Origin: Vibrio ponticus
GTDB taxonomy: Bacteria; Pseudomonadota; Gammaproteobacteria; Enterobacterales; Vibrionaceae
Reading direction: 5' to 3'
Assembly: GCF_009938225.1 (NCBI RefSeq)
Contig: NZ_AP019657.1
Span: 1,612,001-1,676,000 of the forward strand
Length of the DNA stretch: 64,000 nt
Positions within the stretch are counted from its first letter, which is position 1. The number at the start of each line of letters is the position of its first letter. The position numbers and the translations under genes were made by a program. Of this stretch, positions 36,829 through 45,798 are shown one piece after another. Under the pieces are notes generated by a model. The model saw only the letters and a program-made list of their open reading frames with translations. It did not search any database and had not been told where the DNA came from.

Positions 36829-36854
36829 AAACCGAGATCAAATGATCTCGGTTT
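36829..36854 (-). terminator. Terminator of the psuKG operon
   Basis: AAACCGAGATCA and TGATCTCGGTTT, 12-bp perfect arms around AA, with further A on the left giving a T-run on the minus strand. Confidence 0.9.
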
Positions 36855-36888
36855 AGCATGATTGATAGCACACTATTGGCTAGGCAAA

Positions 36889-37803
36889 TTATGCGTAGTA
36901 TTGCTTCGCAATGTTTGCGCCAAGGCGTGCGTTGTTTAGCACTAGCTGGATGTTTGAATCTAGGCTGTTACCGCCCGTTAGTTCACATACGCGAGCCAAT
37001 AGGAATGGCGTTGATTCTTTACCGAAGATGCCTTGCTCTTCTGCTTCTTTAAGTGCTGTTTCAATCGCTTCAGTGATTACTTGCGGTGACATTGCAAACT
37101 CGTGTGGAATTGGGTTAGCAATAACAACACCACCTTTTAGACCCATTTCCCACTTTGCTTTTAGCGCAATAGCAATTTCATCAGCGCTGTCTAGGCGGTA
37201 ATCAATACCGTGCTCACTTTCACGGGTGTAGAACGCTGGTAGGCTGTCAGTTTGGTAACCAATCACTGGTACGCCTTGAGTCTCTAGGTACTCACGAGTT
37301 AGCGCAAGGTCAAGGATCGATTTAGCACCCGCGCACACAACAGCAACGTTAGTGTTAGCCAGTTCTTGCAAGTCAGCAGAGATATCAAATGTCTCTTGCG
37401 CACCACGGTGAACGCCGCCGATACCGCCCGTTGCAAATACTTTGATGCCTGCCATTTCAGCAATGATCATCGTAGCGGCTACCGTTGTTGCACCATCTTT
37501 CTTGCCTGCAACCATAAATGGAATATCGCGACGACTTACTTTCGTTACTGCTGTGCCAGCTTGTCCTAGGTGACGAATTTGCTCTTCATCTAGACCCACT
37601 TTTAGGCGACCGCCAATGATAGCGATAGTCGCAGGCACTGCGCCTTGGTCACGGATAGTTTGCTCAACCAACAGTGCAGTTTCAACGTTACGTGGGTAAG
37701 GCATACCGTGAGAAATGATCGTCGACTCTAAAGCCACAACTGGGCGATTATTTACAAGTGCCTCTGCAACTTCTGGTTGAATATCTACATAATTCTCTAA
37801 CAT
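36889..37803 (-). CDS. psuG: Pseudouridine-5'-phosphate glycosidase
   Basis: Cleaves the C-C glycosidic bond of pseudouridine 5'-phosphate to uracil and ribose 5-phosphate, a step in recycling modified nucleosides from RNA. Conserved stretches are ALESTIISHGMPYP, the lysine-containing KVSRRDIPF and the GGIGGVHRGA loop. Length (304) is normal. Its start overlaps the end of psuK by 7 bp, showing coupled expression. No dedicated pseudouridine transporter gene follows, unlike E. coli psuKGT. Confidence 0.95.
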   Translation of the reverse strand: MLENYVDIQPEVAEALVNNRPVVALESTIISHGMPYPRNVETALLVEQTIRDQGAVPATIAIIGGRLKVGLDEEQIRHLGQAGTAVTKVSRRDIPFMVAGKKDGATTVAATMIIAEMAGIKVFATGGIGGVHRGAQETFDISADLQELANTNVAVVCAGAKSILDLALTREYLETQGVPVIGYQTDSLPAFYTRESEHGIDYRLDSADEIAIALKAKWEMGLKGGVVIANPIPHEFAMSPQVITEAIETALKEAEEQGIFGKESTPFLLARVCELTGGNSLDSNIQLVLNNARLGANIAKQYYA

Positions 37804-38891
37804 TGTGAGCTTTCCTCTAATTGACGTTGTACTGCGTGTTCAGACATAGTGGTGTTAATGGTTTTGTCACTCTTGAGTGCCAAGCAAGCTGCCGCTAGGG
37901 CAAAATCGACACTTTGTGACCAAGACCAGTCGCTCATAAACCCATGAGCCAGACCAGCCATTAATGCATCCCCTGCCCCAGTGACGTTATTTACTTGGGT
38001 GGCAGAAGGTGAAATAAATCTTTGCTCTGTTTCGGTGCTTGAGAATGCCCCTTGGCTACCCAAGCTAATCAGCAGTCGCTTAACACCTTTTTGGTGTAGA
38101 GCTTGCGCGACATCTGGAAGCTGATCTAATGACTCAATTTGAATTCCAGAAAGCAGTTCAGCTTCAATTTTGTTTGGTTTTAGGGTGTGAATGCGGTCAA
38201 GATAAGGTTCCAGCTTGCGTGCTTTTACCGAAGAAACCGGGTCAACAAATATCGGTTTGTCACTATGAACGCTAAACAGATAATCGAGTGCACTCTCTGA
38301 TAAGTTGGCATCGAGAATCAATGCACCACAGCGGCTTAGCACACCATCACGGGCAGCTAAGGTTTCACTATTCAGCTGTTCAATCAGCCCCATATCATTA
38401 AGGGCAATATGCATTTCACCATCTGGTCCATGAATGGATAAGTAGCTGCTGGTCGTTGCACCAGTAACCGTCAAGCAATGGTCAACACCGACATTGGCAA
38501 GATGACAAGCTTGCTTAAGTTGCTCCCCCCACTTGTCATCGCCAAGCGCACCAACAAACTGTACTTTGCTGCCGAGGCGACCAAGGTTATCGGCGATATT
38601 ACGTCCCACACCACCAGCGCTGCTAGTTAGCACGCCTGGGTTGGAATCACCAAACACCAGCTCATTGCGAGCTAAACCACATAGATCCATGTTGGCGCCA
38701 CCGATGACTACTGCGTAACGTTCAGGCGCAATCACATAGCCTTTTCCTTGAATAAAACCTTTGCGAGTCAGATTCATAATATGACCCGCAACGGCACTGC
38801 GGCTTAACCCTAATTTATCAGCGAGCGTTTGCTGCGCAATCATCGGATCTTGCTTAATCAGCGCCAGAATTTCATTTTCTCGCTCTGTCAT
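37797..38891 (-). CDS. psuK: Pseudouridine kinase with N-terminal winged-helix domain
   Basis: A PfkB-family kinase that phosphorylates pseudouridine, fused to an N-terminal DNA-binding domain. Residues 1-55 form a winged-helix domain (TERENEILALIKQDP, LADKLGLSRSAVAGHI, GFIQGKGYVI). The kinase follows with VVIGGANMDLCG, GGVGRNIADNLGRLG and the catalytic VTGAGDALMAG. ATG 38891 has GAGG upstream and starts directly at the HTH; the frame extends 21 codons further without homology. E. coli PsuK lacks the HTH, so this is the YeiI-like form. The domain suggests autoregulation through the palindromes just upstream. Confidence 0.9.
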   Translation of the reverse strand: MTERENEILALIKQDPMIAQQTLADKLGLSRSAVAGHIMNLTRKGFIQGKGYVIAPERYAVVIGGANMDLCGLARNELVFGDSNPGVLTSSAGGVGRNIADNLGRLGSKVQFVGALGDDKWGEQLKQACHLANVGVDHCLTVTGATTSSYLSIHGPDGEMHIALNDMGLIEQLNSETLAARDGVLSRCGALILDANLSESALDYLFSVHSDKPIFVDPVSSVKARKLEPYLDRIHTLKPNKIEAELLSGIQIESLDQLPDVAQALHQKGVKRLLISLGSQGAFSSTETEQRFISPSATQVNNVTGAGDALMAGLAHGFMSDWSWSQSVDFALAAACLALKSDKTINTTMSEHAVQRQLEESSQC

Positions 38892-38928
38892 TGTGACCTC
38901 ATTCCACTGGGTGCAACCGCTGCACAAC

Positions 38929-39042
38929 CAAACAATTGTTTGCAATATAAACATTTGTTTTTACACGGCAAACGTTTGCTTATAAATATGTGAGAATATC
39001 CACAAAAAATCAGCGTGTTAATTTCAAACAACCAAACGTTTG
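38929..39042 (-). promoter_or_regulatory. Array of CAAAC/GTTTG palindromes upstream of psuK
   Basis: Four palindromes: CAAACAATTGTTTG (38929-38942), the imperfect AAACATTTGTTT (38949-38960), GCAAACGTTTGC (38968-38979) and CAAACGTTTG (39033-39042). The first lies 38 bp from the psuK start. The kinase's own winged-helix domain is the likeliest binder. GCAAACGTTTGC is also the core of the PurR consensus, an alternative reading for that site. Confidence 0.65.
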
Positions 39043-39116
39043 CAATAACAAAAAATGGGCTTTTTCTCACCTGAATGGGGAAATATCAGGCGCTATCACA
39101 ATCATATCCTTCAAAA

Positions 39117-39186
39117 AACATTAATCGTCAATCGCCAACCATTTATCTCATGCTTTGACCATTTATCACGTCGATTAACCGTTCGT
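39117..39186 (+). promoter_or_regulatory. Array of four LytTR-type binding elements
   Basis: Direct repeats AACATTAAT (39117), ACCATTTAT (39138), ACCATTTAT (39158) and ACCGTTCGT (39178), spaced 21, 20 and 20 bp. Against the published LytTR-family consensus [TA][AC][CA]GTTN[AG][TG] they match at 8, 8, 8 and 9 of 9 positions. Two-turn phasing is what LytTR dimers need. They end 71 bp before the first gene of an operon whose last gene is a LytTR regulator. Confidence 0.65.
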
Positions 39187-39257
39187 CGCATCGTCATGCA
39201 GCGCGCCCGCCATGCTCGTATTCTGAAAGCATTCAGCAAGGAAAAGGAATTTGAACA

Positions 39258-39905
39258 ATGAAATCAGTTAAAACTCTACTCGCCGCCGCTATCGTGACGG
39301 CACTGACTAGCTTCAACTTGTACGCCAACCCAACACCAGAAATTTTGTCCGCTTACAACCAAGCCGCAGATGGCGATAAAGCATTAGTGGACACTGTCTA
39401 TGGTCAATTGAATGCGTTAATTGAAGAGCAAGGCGCTAAACCGCTAAGCCTTGTGTACTTAGGCAGCACAGAAACGCTACAAGGGCGTGATGCATTTATG
39501 CCTTGGAACAAGATGAAATATACCGAGCAAGGTCTCGCCACCATTGCCAAAGGTATGGCTTTGATTGATTCGCTGCCACAAGACATCAACCAACAAGAGC
39601 GTATACAAGGTCTACCTGAAGCCTATCTAGCACAAGCAATGGCAGCGGTCACGTATACCTCTCTGCCTGATCTGTTTAACCATTTTGAGCGCGGTTACGA
39701 CCTATATATCAACCTACTTAATCAACCGGACTTCGCCCATCAACCTTTCGCAGCCAGCGCTTGGGTTTACCGTACTGGAATTGAAGCGGCGCTACGTGCA
39801 GAAGATCTAGCGCAGGCAAAATCATGGTTAGAAGTGATGACTGAACTCGATGCGAACCACGATCAAACCCAAGCAGCACAAACCATGCTTGCTCAACAAA
39901 GCTAA
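39258..39905 (+). CDS. Secreted helical protein, first gene of the ABC/LolA-like operon
   Basis: A 215-residue protein of unknown function. The signal peptide is residues 1-23 (cleaved after LYA). The mature part is almost wholly helical, acidic and without Cys, with a repeat-like arrangement in its C-terminal half (TYTSLPDLFNHFERGYDLY, WVYRTGIEAALRAEDLAQA) reminiscent of TPR-type helices. It lies 9 nt before the ABC ATPase gene. Its place at the head of the operon, nearest the LytTR-type sites, suggests a periplasmic partner or cargo-handling component. Confidence 0.75.
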   Translation: MKSVKTLLAAAIVTALTSFNLYANPTPEILSAYNQAADGDKALVDTVYGQLNALIEEQGAKPLSLVYLGSTETLQGRDAFMPWNKMKYTEQGLATIAKGMALIDSLPQDINQQERIQGLPEAYLAQAMAAVTYTSLPDLFNHFERGYDLYINLLNQPDFAHQPFAASAWVYRTGIEAALRAEDLAQAKSWLEVMTELDANHDQTQAAQTMLAQQS

Positions 39906-39914
39906 GGTGGCGAA

Positions 39915-40613
39915 ATGATCAATTTCAAGCATATCCAGCGTCACTACCAGCTCGGCGGGCAAACCGTACCCGCGCTGAGTGATGTATCAGGCGAAATCGC
40001 AGCTGGGGAAATGGTGGCACTGTGTGGACCGTCTGGCAGTGGGAAAAGCACCCTTCTTAACATTCTTGGTCTGTTAGACATGGACAATCAAGGCAGCATT
40101 GAGCTTAACGGCGCCCCGCTACCGAAAAGCGCAAAGTTAGCGGCACAAGTTCGTCGCTCACAATTTGGCTTTATCTTCCAACGTTTTAACTTGGTGCCTG
40201 TGATGAGCGCGCTAGAAAATGTCGCTTATCCTCTGATGCTAAACGGAGTAAGCAAGACTCAGCAGCAAGTGTTGGCAAGCCAAATGCTAGAAATGGTTGG
40301 TCTTGGCGGTTATCTACACCATTTACCCGACAATCTGTCCGGTGGTCAGCAGCAGCGCGTTGCCATCGCTCGCGCACTCGTGCACAAACCTGCCCTAGTG
40401 ATCGCCGATGAGCCTACCGCGAGCTTAGATAGCAAAACCGCCAATCTGGTCATCGATATCATGCACCGCCTAGGCGCGGAGACCAATACCACCTTTATCG
40501 TTGCCACTCATGATGCGCGCATGGCAAGTCGTTGCGATCGCACCATTGAGTTGCTTGACGGCAAACTCAATCACTATCAACCAAACAACGAGGTGATTTC
40601 ATGGGCAAGTTAA
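39915..40613 (+). CDS. ABC transporter ATP-binding protein (MacB/LolD type)
   Basis: A 232-residue ATPase. Walker A GPSGSGKS is at 38-45, the signature is LSGGQQQRVAIARAL, Walker B is LVIADEPTASLD, and the H-loop is ATHDARMA. The sequence groups with MacB, LolD and FtsE, which work by mechanotransmission rather than by moving cargo through the membrane. It overlaps the permease gene by 13 bp, so the two are coupled and form one complex. Confidence 0.92.
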   Translation: MINFKHIQRHYQLGGQTVPALSDVSGEIAAGEMVALCGPSGSGKSTLLNILGLLDMDNQGSIELNGAPLPKSAKLAAQVRRSQFGFIFQRFNLVPVMSALENVAYPLMLNGVSKTQQQVLASQMLEMVGLGGYLHHLPDNLSGGQQQRVAIARALVHKPALVIADEPTASLDSKTANLVIDIMHRLGAETNTTFIVATHDARMASRCDRTIELLDGKLNHYQPNNEVISWAS

Positions 40614-41866
40614 CCCACGCCATCCTACCAAACTCGCTGCGTTTGGCATGGCTTAACCTAAGACGTAATCAACGTCGTACCTCGTTATCGGTTTTGATTG
40701 TGGCAATCACAGTATTTGCATTAACCAGCACTGGCGGATTTGGGCTGTATACCTATGACAGCTTAAAACAAGCCACTGCGCGCGATATTGGTCATTTGGT
40801 TATTTCAACACCGGGGTACTTTAGCAAAGATGAAGAGATGCCTCTTGCCAATGGCTTAGACAATCCACAGCCACTGATTAATCAATTGATGGCAAACGAG
40901 ATGGTGCGCGGCGCGCAGCCAAGCATTGATTTTACTGGTTTGATTTCGAATGGAAATAAGTCGGCAATTTTCATCGGTCGCGGTGTCAATGACCGAGAAT
41001 TCGATATGAAAGGACCGTTTCTCAATATGGAACAAGGTAAAACCCTTTCCAATATTCGCTCGCCACGTTACGACGCCGCAGAGCCAGAAGTGATGCTGGG
41101 TAGAGACTTAGCGCGTAACTTAAATGTCGCCATTGGCGATTGGGTCACATTGCTAGCAACCACCAGCGAAGGCGCGCTAAACGCTTACGATTTCAAAGTG
41201 CGCGGCACCTATTCAACGGGTGTACCTGAGATGGATAAACGCCAACTCTACATTCACATCAATAGCGCCCAAGAGCTACTGGTGAGCGACAAGATCAGCA
41301 CCATTTCAGTGTTTCTTTTCCAGCTAGAGCAAACTGAACAAGCACAAAGCCAAATCGCAACACTGCTTGAGAGCCAAACGCAAAGCATGCAACTGACACC
41401 TTGGTACGAGCGGGCATTCTACTACCAAAACGTAAAAAGCCTTTATGACCGTATCTTTGGCATCATTGGCGCAATTATGGCGATGGTGGTGTTTGTTTCT
41501 CTGTTTAACACCATGACGATGTCTGTCACAGAAAGAACGCGTGAGATAGGCACTTTGTCAGCGCTAGGCAGCTACCCTGCTGAAATCATCGCAGGTTTCT
41601 CACGTGAAGCTGGGCTCATGGCTCTTATTGGTAGCCTAATTGGCTCCGCCACCGCCGCACTGCTCACGCTGTTTTTGATGCTCGCGGATATCCAAATGCC
41701 ACCCCCTCCGGGGATGAGCCAAGGCTACCCATTGACGATCTATTTTTCAGCTGAACTCGCCATTGCCGCATCGGCAGGCGTGATAACCATCTGCTTAATT
41801 GCTGCGTTTATCTCAGCGCGCAAAGGCGTAAACAAACCCATCACTGAGGCATTGATTCATGTTTAA
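40601..41866 (+). CDS. ABC transporter permease (FtsX/MacB/LolC type)
   Basis: A 421-residue permease with the four-helix FtsX layout: helix 1 at about 28-50, a large periplasmic domain at about 55-270 of the MacB-PCD type, then helices near 285-315, 335-360 and 385-405. The coupling segment is TERTREIGTLSALG. One permease gene suggests a homodimer, as in MacB, rather than LolC/LolE heterodimers. It overlaps the LolA-like gene by 8 bp. The likely role is to extract or push a membrane-derived substrate into the periplasm. Confidence 0.9.
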   Translation: MGKLTHAILPNSLRLAWLNLRRNQRRTSLSVLIVAITVFALTSTGGFGLYTYDSLKQATARDIGHLVISTPGYFSKDEEMPLANGLDNPQPLINQLMANEMVRGAQPSIDFTGLISNGNKSAIFIGRGVNDREFDMKGPFLNMEQGKTLSNIRSPRYDAAEPEVMLGRDLARNLNVAIGDWVTLLATTSEGALNAYDFKVRGTYSTGVPEMDKRQLYIHINSAQELLVSDKISTISVFLFQLEQTEQAQSQIATLLESQTQSMQLTPWYERAFYYQNVKSLYDRIFGIIGAIMAMVVFVSLFNTMTMSVTERTREIGTLSALGSYPAEIIAGFSREAGLMALIGSLIGSATAALLTLFLMLADIQMPPPPGMSQGYPLTIYFSAELAIAASAGVITICLIAAFISARKGVNKPITEALIHV

Positions 41867-42650
41867 ACATTACCTAACTAAACTGTTCACTCGCGCTATC
41901 AAGCTCAGCTGCTTGCTTACCCTTGTTGCCACGCCAGCTATTGCCGCGCTCACGCATACGGATGTCAGTCAACTGCTGGAAAAAGCGGACGACTATCGTC
42001 TCGGCGAAGATTCCGCCAAGGTAGTTTCAGTTGTATCTCTGTTTGAGACTGGCGAGCTCACCAAAACCCGCCACTACCATGTGTACTCGCGCCCTGATCG
42101 CGAGTCATTAGTGGTGTTTAAATCCGCAGTCGAAGCTGGGCAAAAAATGTTGATGCTGCAAGATAACTTTTGGCTACAAATGCCGAAGAGCCGTCGCCCT
42201 ATTCGCATCACGCCAATGCAAAAGCTACTTGGTGAAGCGTCTGTAGGTGACATTAGCTCACTGACTTGGAGCCAAGATTACGTCGGCACTTGGGTCAAAG
42301 ATACCCAAGTAACCGATGAAAATGGTCTGTCATACCCTACTCATCAACTTAAGTTAGAGGCGAAAACCGGCAGTGCGAGCTATCAAAAAATTGTACTTTG
42401 GCTAGAACAAGACACCGGCTTTCCAATAAAAGCAGATTTGTATCTCCGCTCAGGCAAACTGGCTAAACGAGCTTTTTTCATTCGCGGCGTTCGTAATAAC
42501 CAACTCGCCGTGACTGCTATGAGCTTGCTTGATGCTATTCATAACAGCAAAAAAACCGTGATTGAATACCAATCGGTCGAGCCTTGGCAATTAGCTGATA
42601 AGTATTACAACCCAAGCTTTTTAGCACGCAATAACACCACGGAGCTGTAG
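41859..42650 (+). CDS. LolA-like periplasmic carrier (outer-membrane lipoprotein-sorting family)
   Basis: A 263-residue secreted protein with a signal peptide ending near AIAA. The mature part fits the half-open barrel LolA-like family: SRPDRESLVVFKSAVEAG, LMLQDNFWLQMPKSRRPIRI, then TWSQDYVG and LWLEQDTGFPIKADLYL. Such proteins bind acyl chains in a hydrophobic cavity, and their genes often sit beside RND or ABC permeases. It is not the housekeeping LolA, which lies elsewhere in Vibrio and lacks this neighbourhood. It should shuttle a lipid or lipoprotein between the permease and the barrel protein encoded next. Confidence 0.87.
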   Translation: MFKHYLTKLFTRAIKLSCLLTLVATPAIAALTHTDVSQLLEKADDYRLGEDSAKVVSVVSLFETGELTKTRHYHVYSRPDRESLVVFKSAVEAGQKMLMLQDNFWLQMPKSRRPIRITPMQKLLGEASVGDISSLTWSQDYVGTWVKDTQVTDENGLSYPTHQLKLEAKTGSASYQKIVLWLEQDTGFPIKADLYLRSGKLAKRAFFIRGVRNNQLAVTAMSLLDAIHNSKKTVIEYQSVEPWQLADKYYNPSFLARNNTTEL

Positions 42651-42652
42651 CC

Positions 42653-43930
42653 ATGCAACGCCTGTTTTTGACCGTCTTACTCGCCGCCAGCCCGGCACTA
42701 ACGCAAGCACAAAATCTTTATTTAAATTGGGATTGGGCGGTATCGGAAAGTCAGAAACAGTTCACCAGCAGTGCGTTTATTGAACCAAACACTGAGCAGC
42801 GCTTCCAGTTAGATGCTTTGCTTGACGTTGAATTTGCTTACCAAAACTGGAGCGGGATCGGCACCCTCTATAGCCAAGATATTTACCAATCCGATAACCA
42901 CACTTGGTTTGAAGAGAGCGAGTCACAACTGATTGTGCGCGAACTGGCTTGGCAAGGTAGCGTTGAACTCGGCACGCAGAGCTACGATCTCTCGTTAGGA
43001 AAAATTCGCCTCGACTATGGCGTCAGCTATGCTTACCGCCCACTGGATATGTTTAAGCCGTATCGGCAAAACCCCATTGGGCTTAGTGTAGAGGAAGGTG
43101 CGATGGTCGCCGCACTTTCTTCCTTTGATGCCTCCGGCGAATGGTCACTGCTTTATACCAATTCCCACTGGACTGACAATAAGGTTGAGCAATTTGACCA
43201 AGCCAATCAACAGCAAGGTGTTGGTATGCGCCGCTACCAATTACACGGTGCTCATGAATATCAGTTTATCGGCTACTACGACGATGTTAGACGCGGCGCG
43301 ATTGGCGCAAGTTGGGTGACAGTGCCATTACCAGCTTGGGAGTTTCACACTGAAGCGCTGTGGCAAAAACAGAGCATGCAATTTACTCAGCCCATCCAAC
43401 TATTCGCACCAGTCGAGCTCGCCCAAGCTGGCGAGGCGTGGCAAGCATTGGCAGGTTTTACCTATACCGCAATAAGTGGGCATAGTTTTATTGGCGAATA
43501 TTGGTATGACAGCCGCGCATGGAGCGACAGTGAATGGCAAAATGCCATTGAACAAGGACAAGGGTTAAAAAACTCAGCGCAAACATACGCAATCGCCACC
43601 TCTTATGCGCAAGGGCTAAGCCATTACAACTTGACCCAACACAACGTGATGCTGCACTGGCGCTGGGATAGCCAGACATGGCTACAGTGGCAAACCGACG
43701 GCGCTTGGTCTTGGCTTGGCGATGTCACGCCGAAGCTGGATCTGCTTATCTCACCACAAGATGGTGGCGTCGTTGCGACACAATGGATTACATATCAATG
43801 GATTGATAACGGTGATCTATCAATAGATTTGGAATTCACTGCACGATTTTTGAGCGGAAAAAATGAATCTGCTTACGCCCAGGTTAACCAAAGCCATACA
43901 CTAACTTTTACGATTAAAGGAAAATTCTAG
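42653..43930 (+). CDS. Outer-membrane beta-barrel protein of the operon
   Basis: A 425-residue protein. The signal peptide is residues 1-19 (LTQA). Many amphipathic strands rich in Trp, Tyr and Gln follow, and the C-terminal strand ends in Phe (HTLTFTIKGKF), the classical barrel-assembly signal. A conserved-looking block (GKIRLDYGVSYAYRPLDM) recalls the large DUF1302-type barrels that accompany LolA-like proteins in other clusters; that assignment is inference. It starts 2 nt after the LolA-like stop, and its stop overlaps the kinase start by one base. It is the presumed exit or acceptor in the outer membrane. Confidence 0.8.
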   Translation: MQRLFLTVLLAASPALTQAQNLYLNWDWAVSESQKQFTSSAFIEPNTEQRFQLDALLDVEFAYQNWSGIGTLYSQDIYQSDNHTWFEESESQLIVRELAWQGSVELGTQSYDLSLGKIRLDYGVSYAYRPLDMFKPYRQNPIGLSVEEGAMVAALSSFDASGEWSLLYTNSHWTDNKVEQFDQANQQQGVGMRRYQLHGAHEYQFIGYYDDVRRGAIGASWVTVPLPAWEFHTEALWQKQSMQFTQPIQLFAPVELAQAGEAWQALAGFTYTAISGHSFIGEYWYDSRAWSDSEWQNAIEQGQGLKNSAQTYAIATSYAQGLSHYNLTQHNVMLHWRWDSQTWLQWQTDGAWSWLGDVTPKLDLLISPQDGGVVATQWITYQWIDNGDLSIDLEFTARFLSGKNESAYAQVNQSHTLTFTIKGKF

Positions 43931-44976
43931 TGGACGTGTCGAATTTAGTCATTTGCCCCCGTTGGCGCAATTTCATTATTACCAGCTTGTTTTGTCTATT
44001 CGTCGCCGTCACCACATATACGGTTTGGGGTGGCGAGGCTTATGTACATGTCATGACCAGCTTCGGCTATGGTTACTCGGCTCTGCTATCCTCACTTTTT
44101 CTTAATAACGTGTTCCCCAGCCTGCACTCTATGATCGAAACAGCCTTGTCGCTGACGATGTCGATTATTTTAGGCTCACTCAACGCTTGGTTCTGGCTCA
44201 ATACCTATTTCGGCTCCAATCTGTCTGAGCTGCTGCCTGTGGTGATGCTTGGTATCGTATTCTCTGGGATGTGTTTTTACTATTTCTACAACCGAGAACA
44301 AATGGCAATTGCCGATAAGCTTTTAGAAGAGACCAAACGCAAACAGGCGGAACAAGAGAAAGCGCTCATCTTAAGCCAGCTCATGCAGATGCAGAGCCAA
44401 ATTGAACCGCACTTTTTGTTTAATACCTTGGCGAACATTAGCGCGCTAATGACACAAGATATCGACAAGGCGCGCATGATGCTCGATAAGCTCACTGAGC
44501 TTTTGCGCACCACCCTGGCGAATTCGCGTTTATCTCAAACCACCGTCGCTGATGAAGTGCATCAATTGGAAGCTTACTTGGCGATTCAAAAAGTGCGTCT
44601 CGACCAGAGACTGCAATTTAACATCGAAGTCGATGCAGAGTTAGAACACTCTATTTTGCCGCCAATGCTGATCCAGCCCTTAGTGGAAAACTCAATCCAG
44701 CATGGCATTGAGCCCAAAACGGCAGGCGGCGCGATTACGGTGCAAATTTTCGCAGAAAACGACAATATGATTGTAAGAGTCCGTGACACTGGTATTGGGC
44801 TCAGCAACACGCCAAGTACCAAGGGGCAAGGCGTGGGTTTAAGTAACATCAAGCGGCGAGTCAAAGGTCTTTATGACCAACGAGGTAGCGTTGCCGTAAC
44901 CCAGCCTGAACAAGGCGGATTCTGCGTTTCACTCTCAATACCTCTCGATATCACACCAAAATTGTTTACCAGCTAG
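43930..44976 (+). CDS. LytS/YehU-type sensor histidine kinase
   Basis: A 348-residue membrane kinase. Three to four N-terminal helices (about 15-120) are followed by a coiled linker ([14 protein letters not shown]) and the HisKA_5-type phosphoacceptor H161 in [14 protein letters not shown]. The ATPase has [18 protein letters not shown] and [12 protein letters not shown]. It begins at GTG 43930, overlapping the barrel gene stop by one base. It has no PAS or large periplasmic loop, so it probably senses the membrane or a membrane partner. It is paired with the LytTR regulator that follows. Confidence 0.9.
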   Translation: MDVSNLVICPRWRNFIITSLFCLFVAVTTYTVWGGEAYVHVMTSFGYGYSALLSSLFLNNVFPSLHSMIETALSLTMSIILGSLNAWFWLNTYFGSNLSELLPVVMLGIVFSGMCFYYFYNREQMAIADKLLEETKRKQAEQEKALILSQLMQMQSQIEPHFLFNTLANISALMTQDIDKARMMLDKLTELLRTTLANSRLSQTTVADEVHQLEAYLAIQKVRLDQRLQFNIEVDAELEHSILPPMLIQPLVENSIQHGIEPKTAGGAITVQIFAENDNMIVRVRDTGIGLSNTPSTKGQGVGLSNIKRRVKGLYDQRGSVAVTQPEQGGFCVSLSIPLDITPKLFTS

Positions 44977-44995
44977 TAAAAGGAACGCCACAACG

Positions 44996-45763
44996 ATGAA
45001 GACGATCACCGCAATTATCGCCGACGACGAACCCCTACTGCGCCATCATTTAGATCGTAGCCTCGCCGACCTTTGGTCTGAGTTGGAAGTTGTCGCTATG
45101 TGCGGGGATGGCGCGCAAGCATTGGAAAAAATTGCCCAGCACCAACCCGATGTGGTGTTTCTCGATATTCGCATGCCAGAGTTAGATGGTTTAGCCGTTG
45201 CTAAAGAGCTAAATCGCTTGGCGCAGCAACCTTTGATGGTGTTTGTTACCGCTTACGATGAGTATGCGATTCAAGCCTTTGAGCAAAACGCAGTCGACTA
45301 TCTTCTCAAACCGATTAATGAAGAGCGCCTAGAGCGCTGCTGCCAAAAGTTGCAACAGCGTTTAAGTACCAATAGTAATCAACAAGCACCTGATATTAAT
45401 CAGCTACTGGCGCAAATCAGCCAATTGACACCAAAACGCGAGCAATACCTAAGCTGGCTTAAAGCAAGCCAAGGTGACGATATTCATCTTATCGCGGTCA
45501 ATGATGTGCTCTATTTTAAAGCTGAAGAGAAGTATGTATCGATTTATACCGATGAGAGTGAGTATTTGATCCGCACCCCTCTTAAAGAGCTGCTTAGCCA
45601 ACTCGATCCCGAGCAGTTCTGGAAGATCCATCGCTCAACGGTAGTCAGAGTCGCCGCGATTGATAAAGTGAGTAAGGATTTTACTGGCAGGATGTTTGTC
45701 AAAATGCTCAATCACAAACTACCCGTTAGCCGCGCACAGCAAAGCCTATTTAGAAGTATGTAG
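44996..45763 (+). CDS. LytTR-family response regulator
   Basis: A 255-residue regulator. The receiver domain (1-120) has D57 as phosphoacceptor in [13 protein letters not shown]. The LytTR DNA-binding domain (about 150-255) has [13 protein letters not shown] and [16 protein letters not shown]. LytTR proteins bind paired 9-bp direct repeats two helical turns apart. Such repeats lie in the promoter of this same operon (39117-39186), so autoregulated control of the ABC/LolA-like system is likely. It is the last gene before a strong palindromic terminator. Confidence 0.92.
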   Translation: MKTITAIIADDEPLLRHHLDRSLADLWSELEVVAMCGDGAQALEKIAQHQPDVVFLDIRMPELDGLAVAKELNRLAQQPLMVFVTAYDEYAIQAFEQNAVDYLLKPINEERLERCCQKLQQRLSTNSNQQAPDINQLLAQISQLTPKREQYLSWLKASQGDDIHLIAVNDVLYFKAEEKYVSIYTDESEYLIRTPLKELLSQLDPEQFWKIHRSTVVRVAAIDKVSKDFTGRMFVKMLNHKLPVSRAQQSLFRSM

Positions 45764-45766
45764 TAA

Positions 45767-45788
45767 AAGCCCCTCAATTGAGGGGCTT
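45767..45788. terminator. Bidirectional terminator
   Basis: AAGCCCCTCAA directly followed by TTGAGGGGCTT, with T-rich sequence to the right and an AAAA to the left, so it can stop both the LytTR operon and the convergent importer operon. Confidence 0.92.
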
Positions 45789-45798
45789 CGTTTTTATG

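Larger units (their letters stand above)
38892..39257. other. Divergent control region of psuKG and the ABC/LolA-like operon
   Basis: 366 bp without a convincing gene. The left half carries four palindromes facing psuK (38929-39042); the right half carries four phased LytTR-type elements (39117-39186) facing the 39258 gene. Confidence 0.7.

Noticed and set aside
39055..39261. 68-codon open frame between psuK and the 39258 gene
   Set aside because: It has no ribosome site, its start overlaps no conserved feature, it overlaps the next start, and it runs through the phased LytTR-type repeats. Regulatory DNA explains it better.
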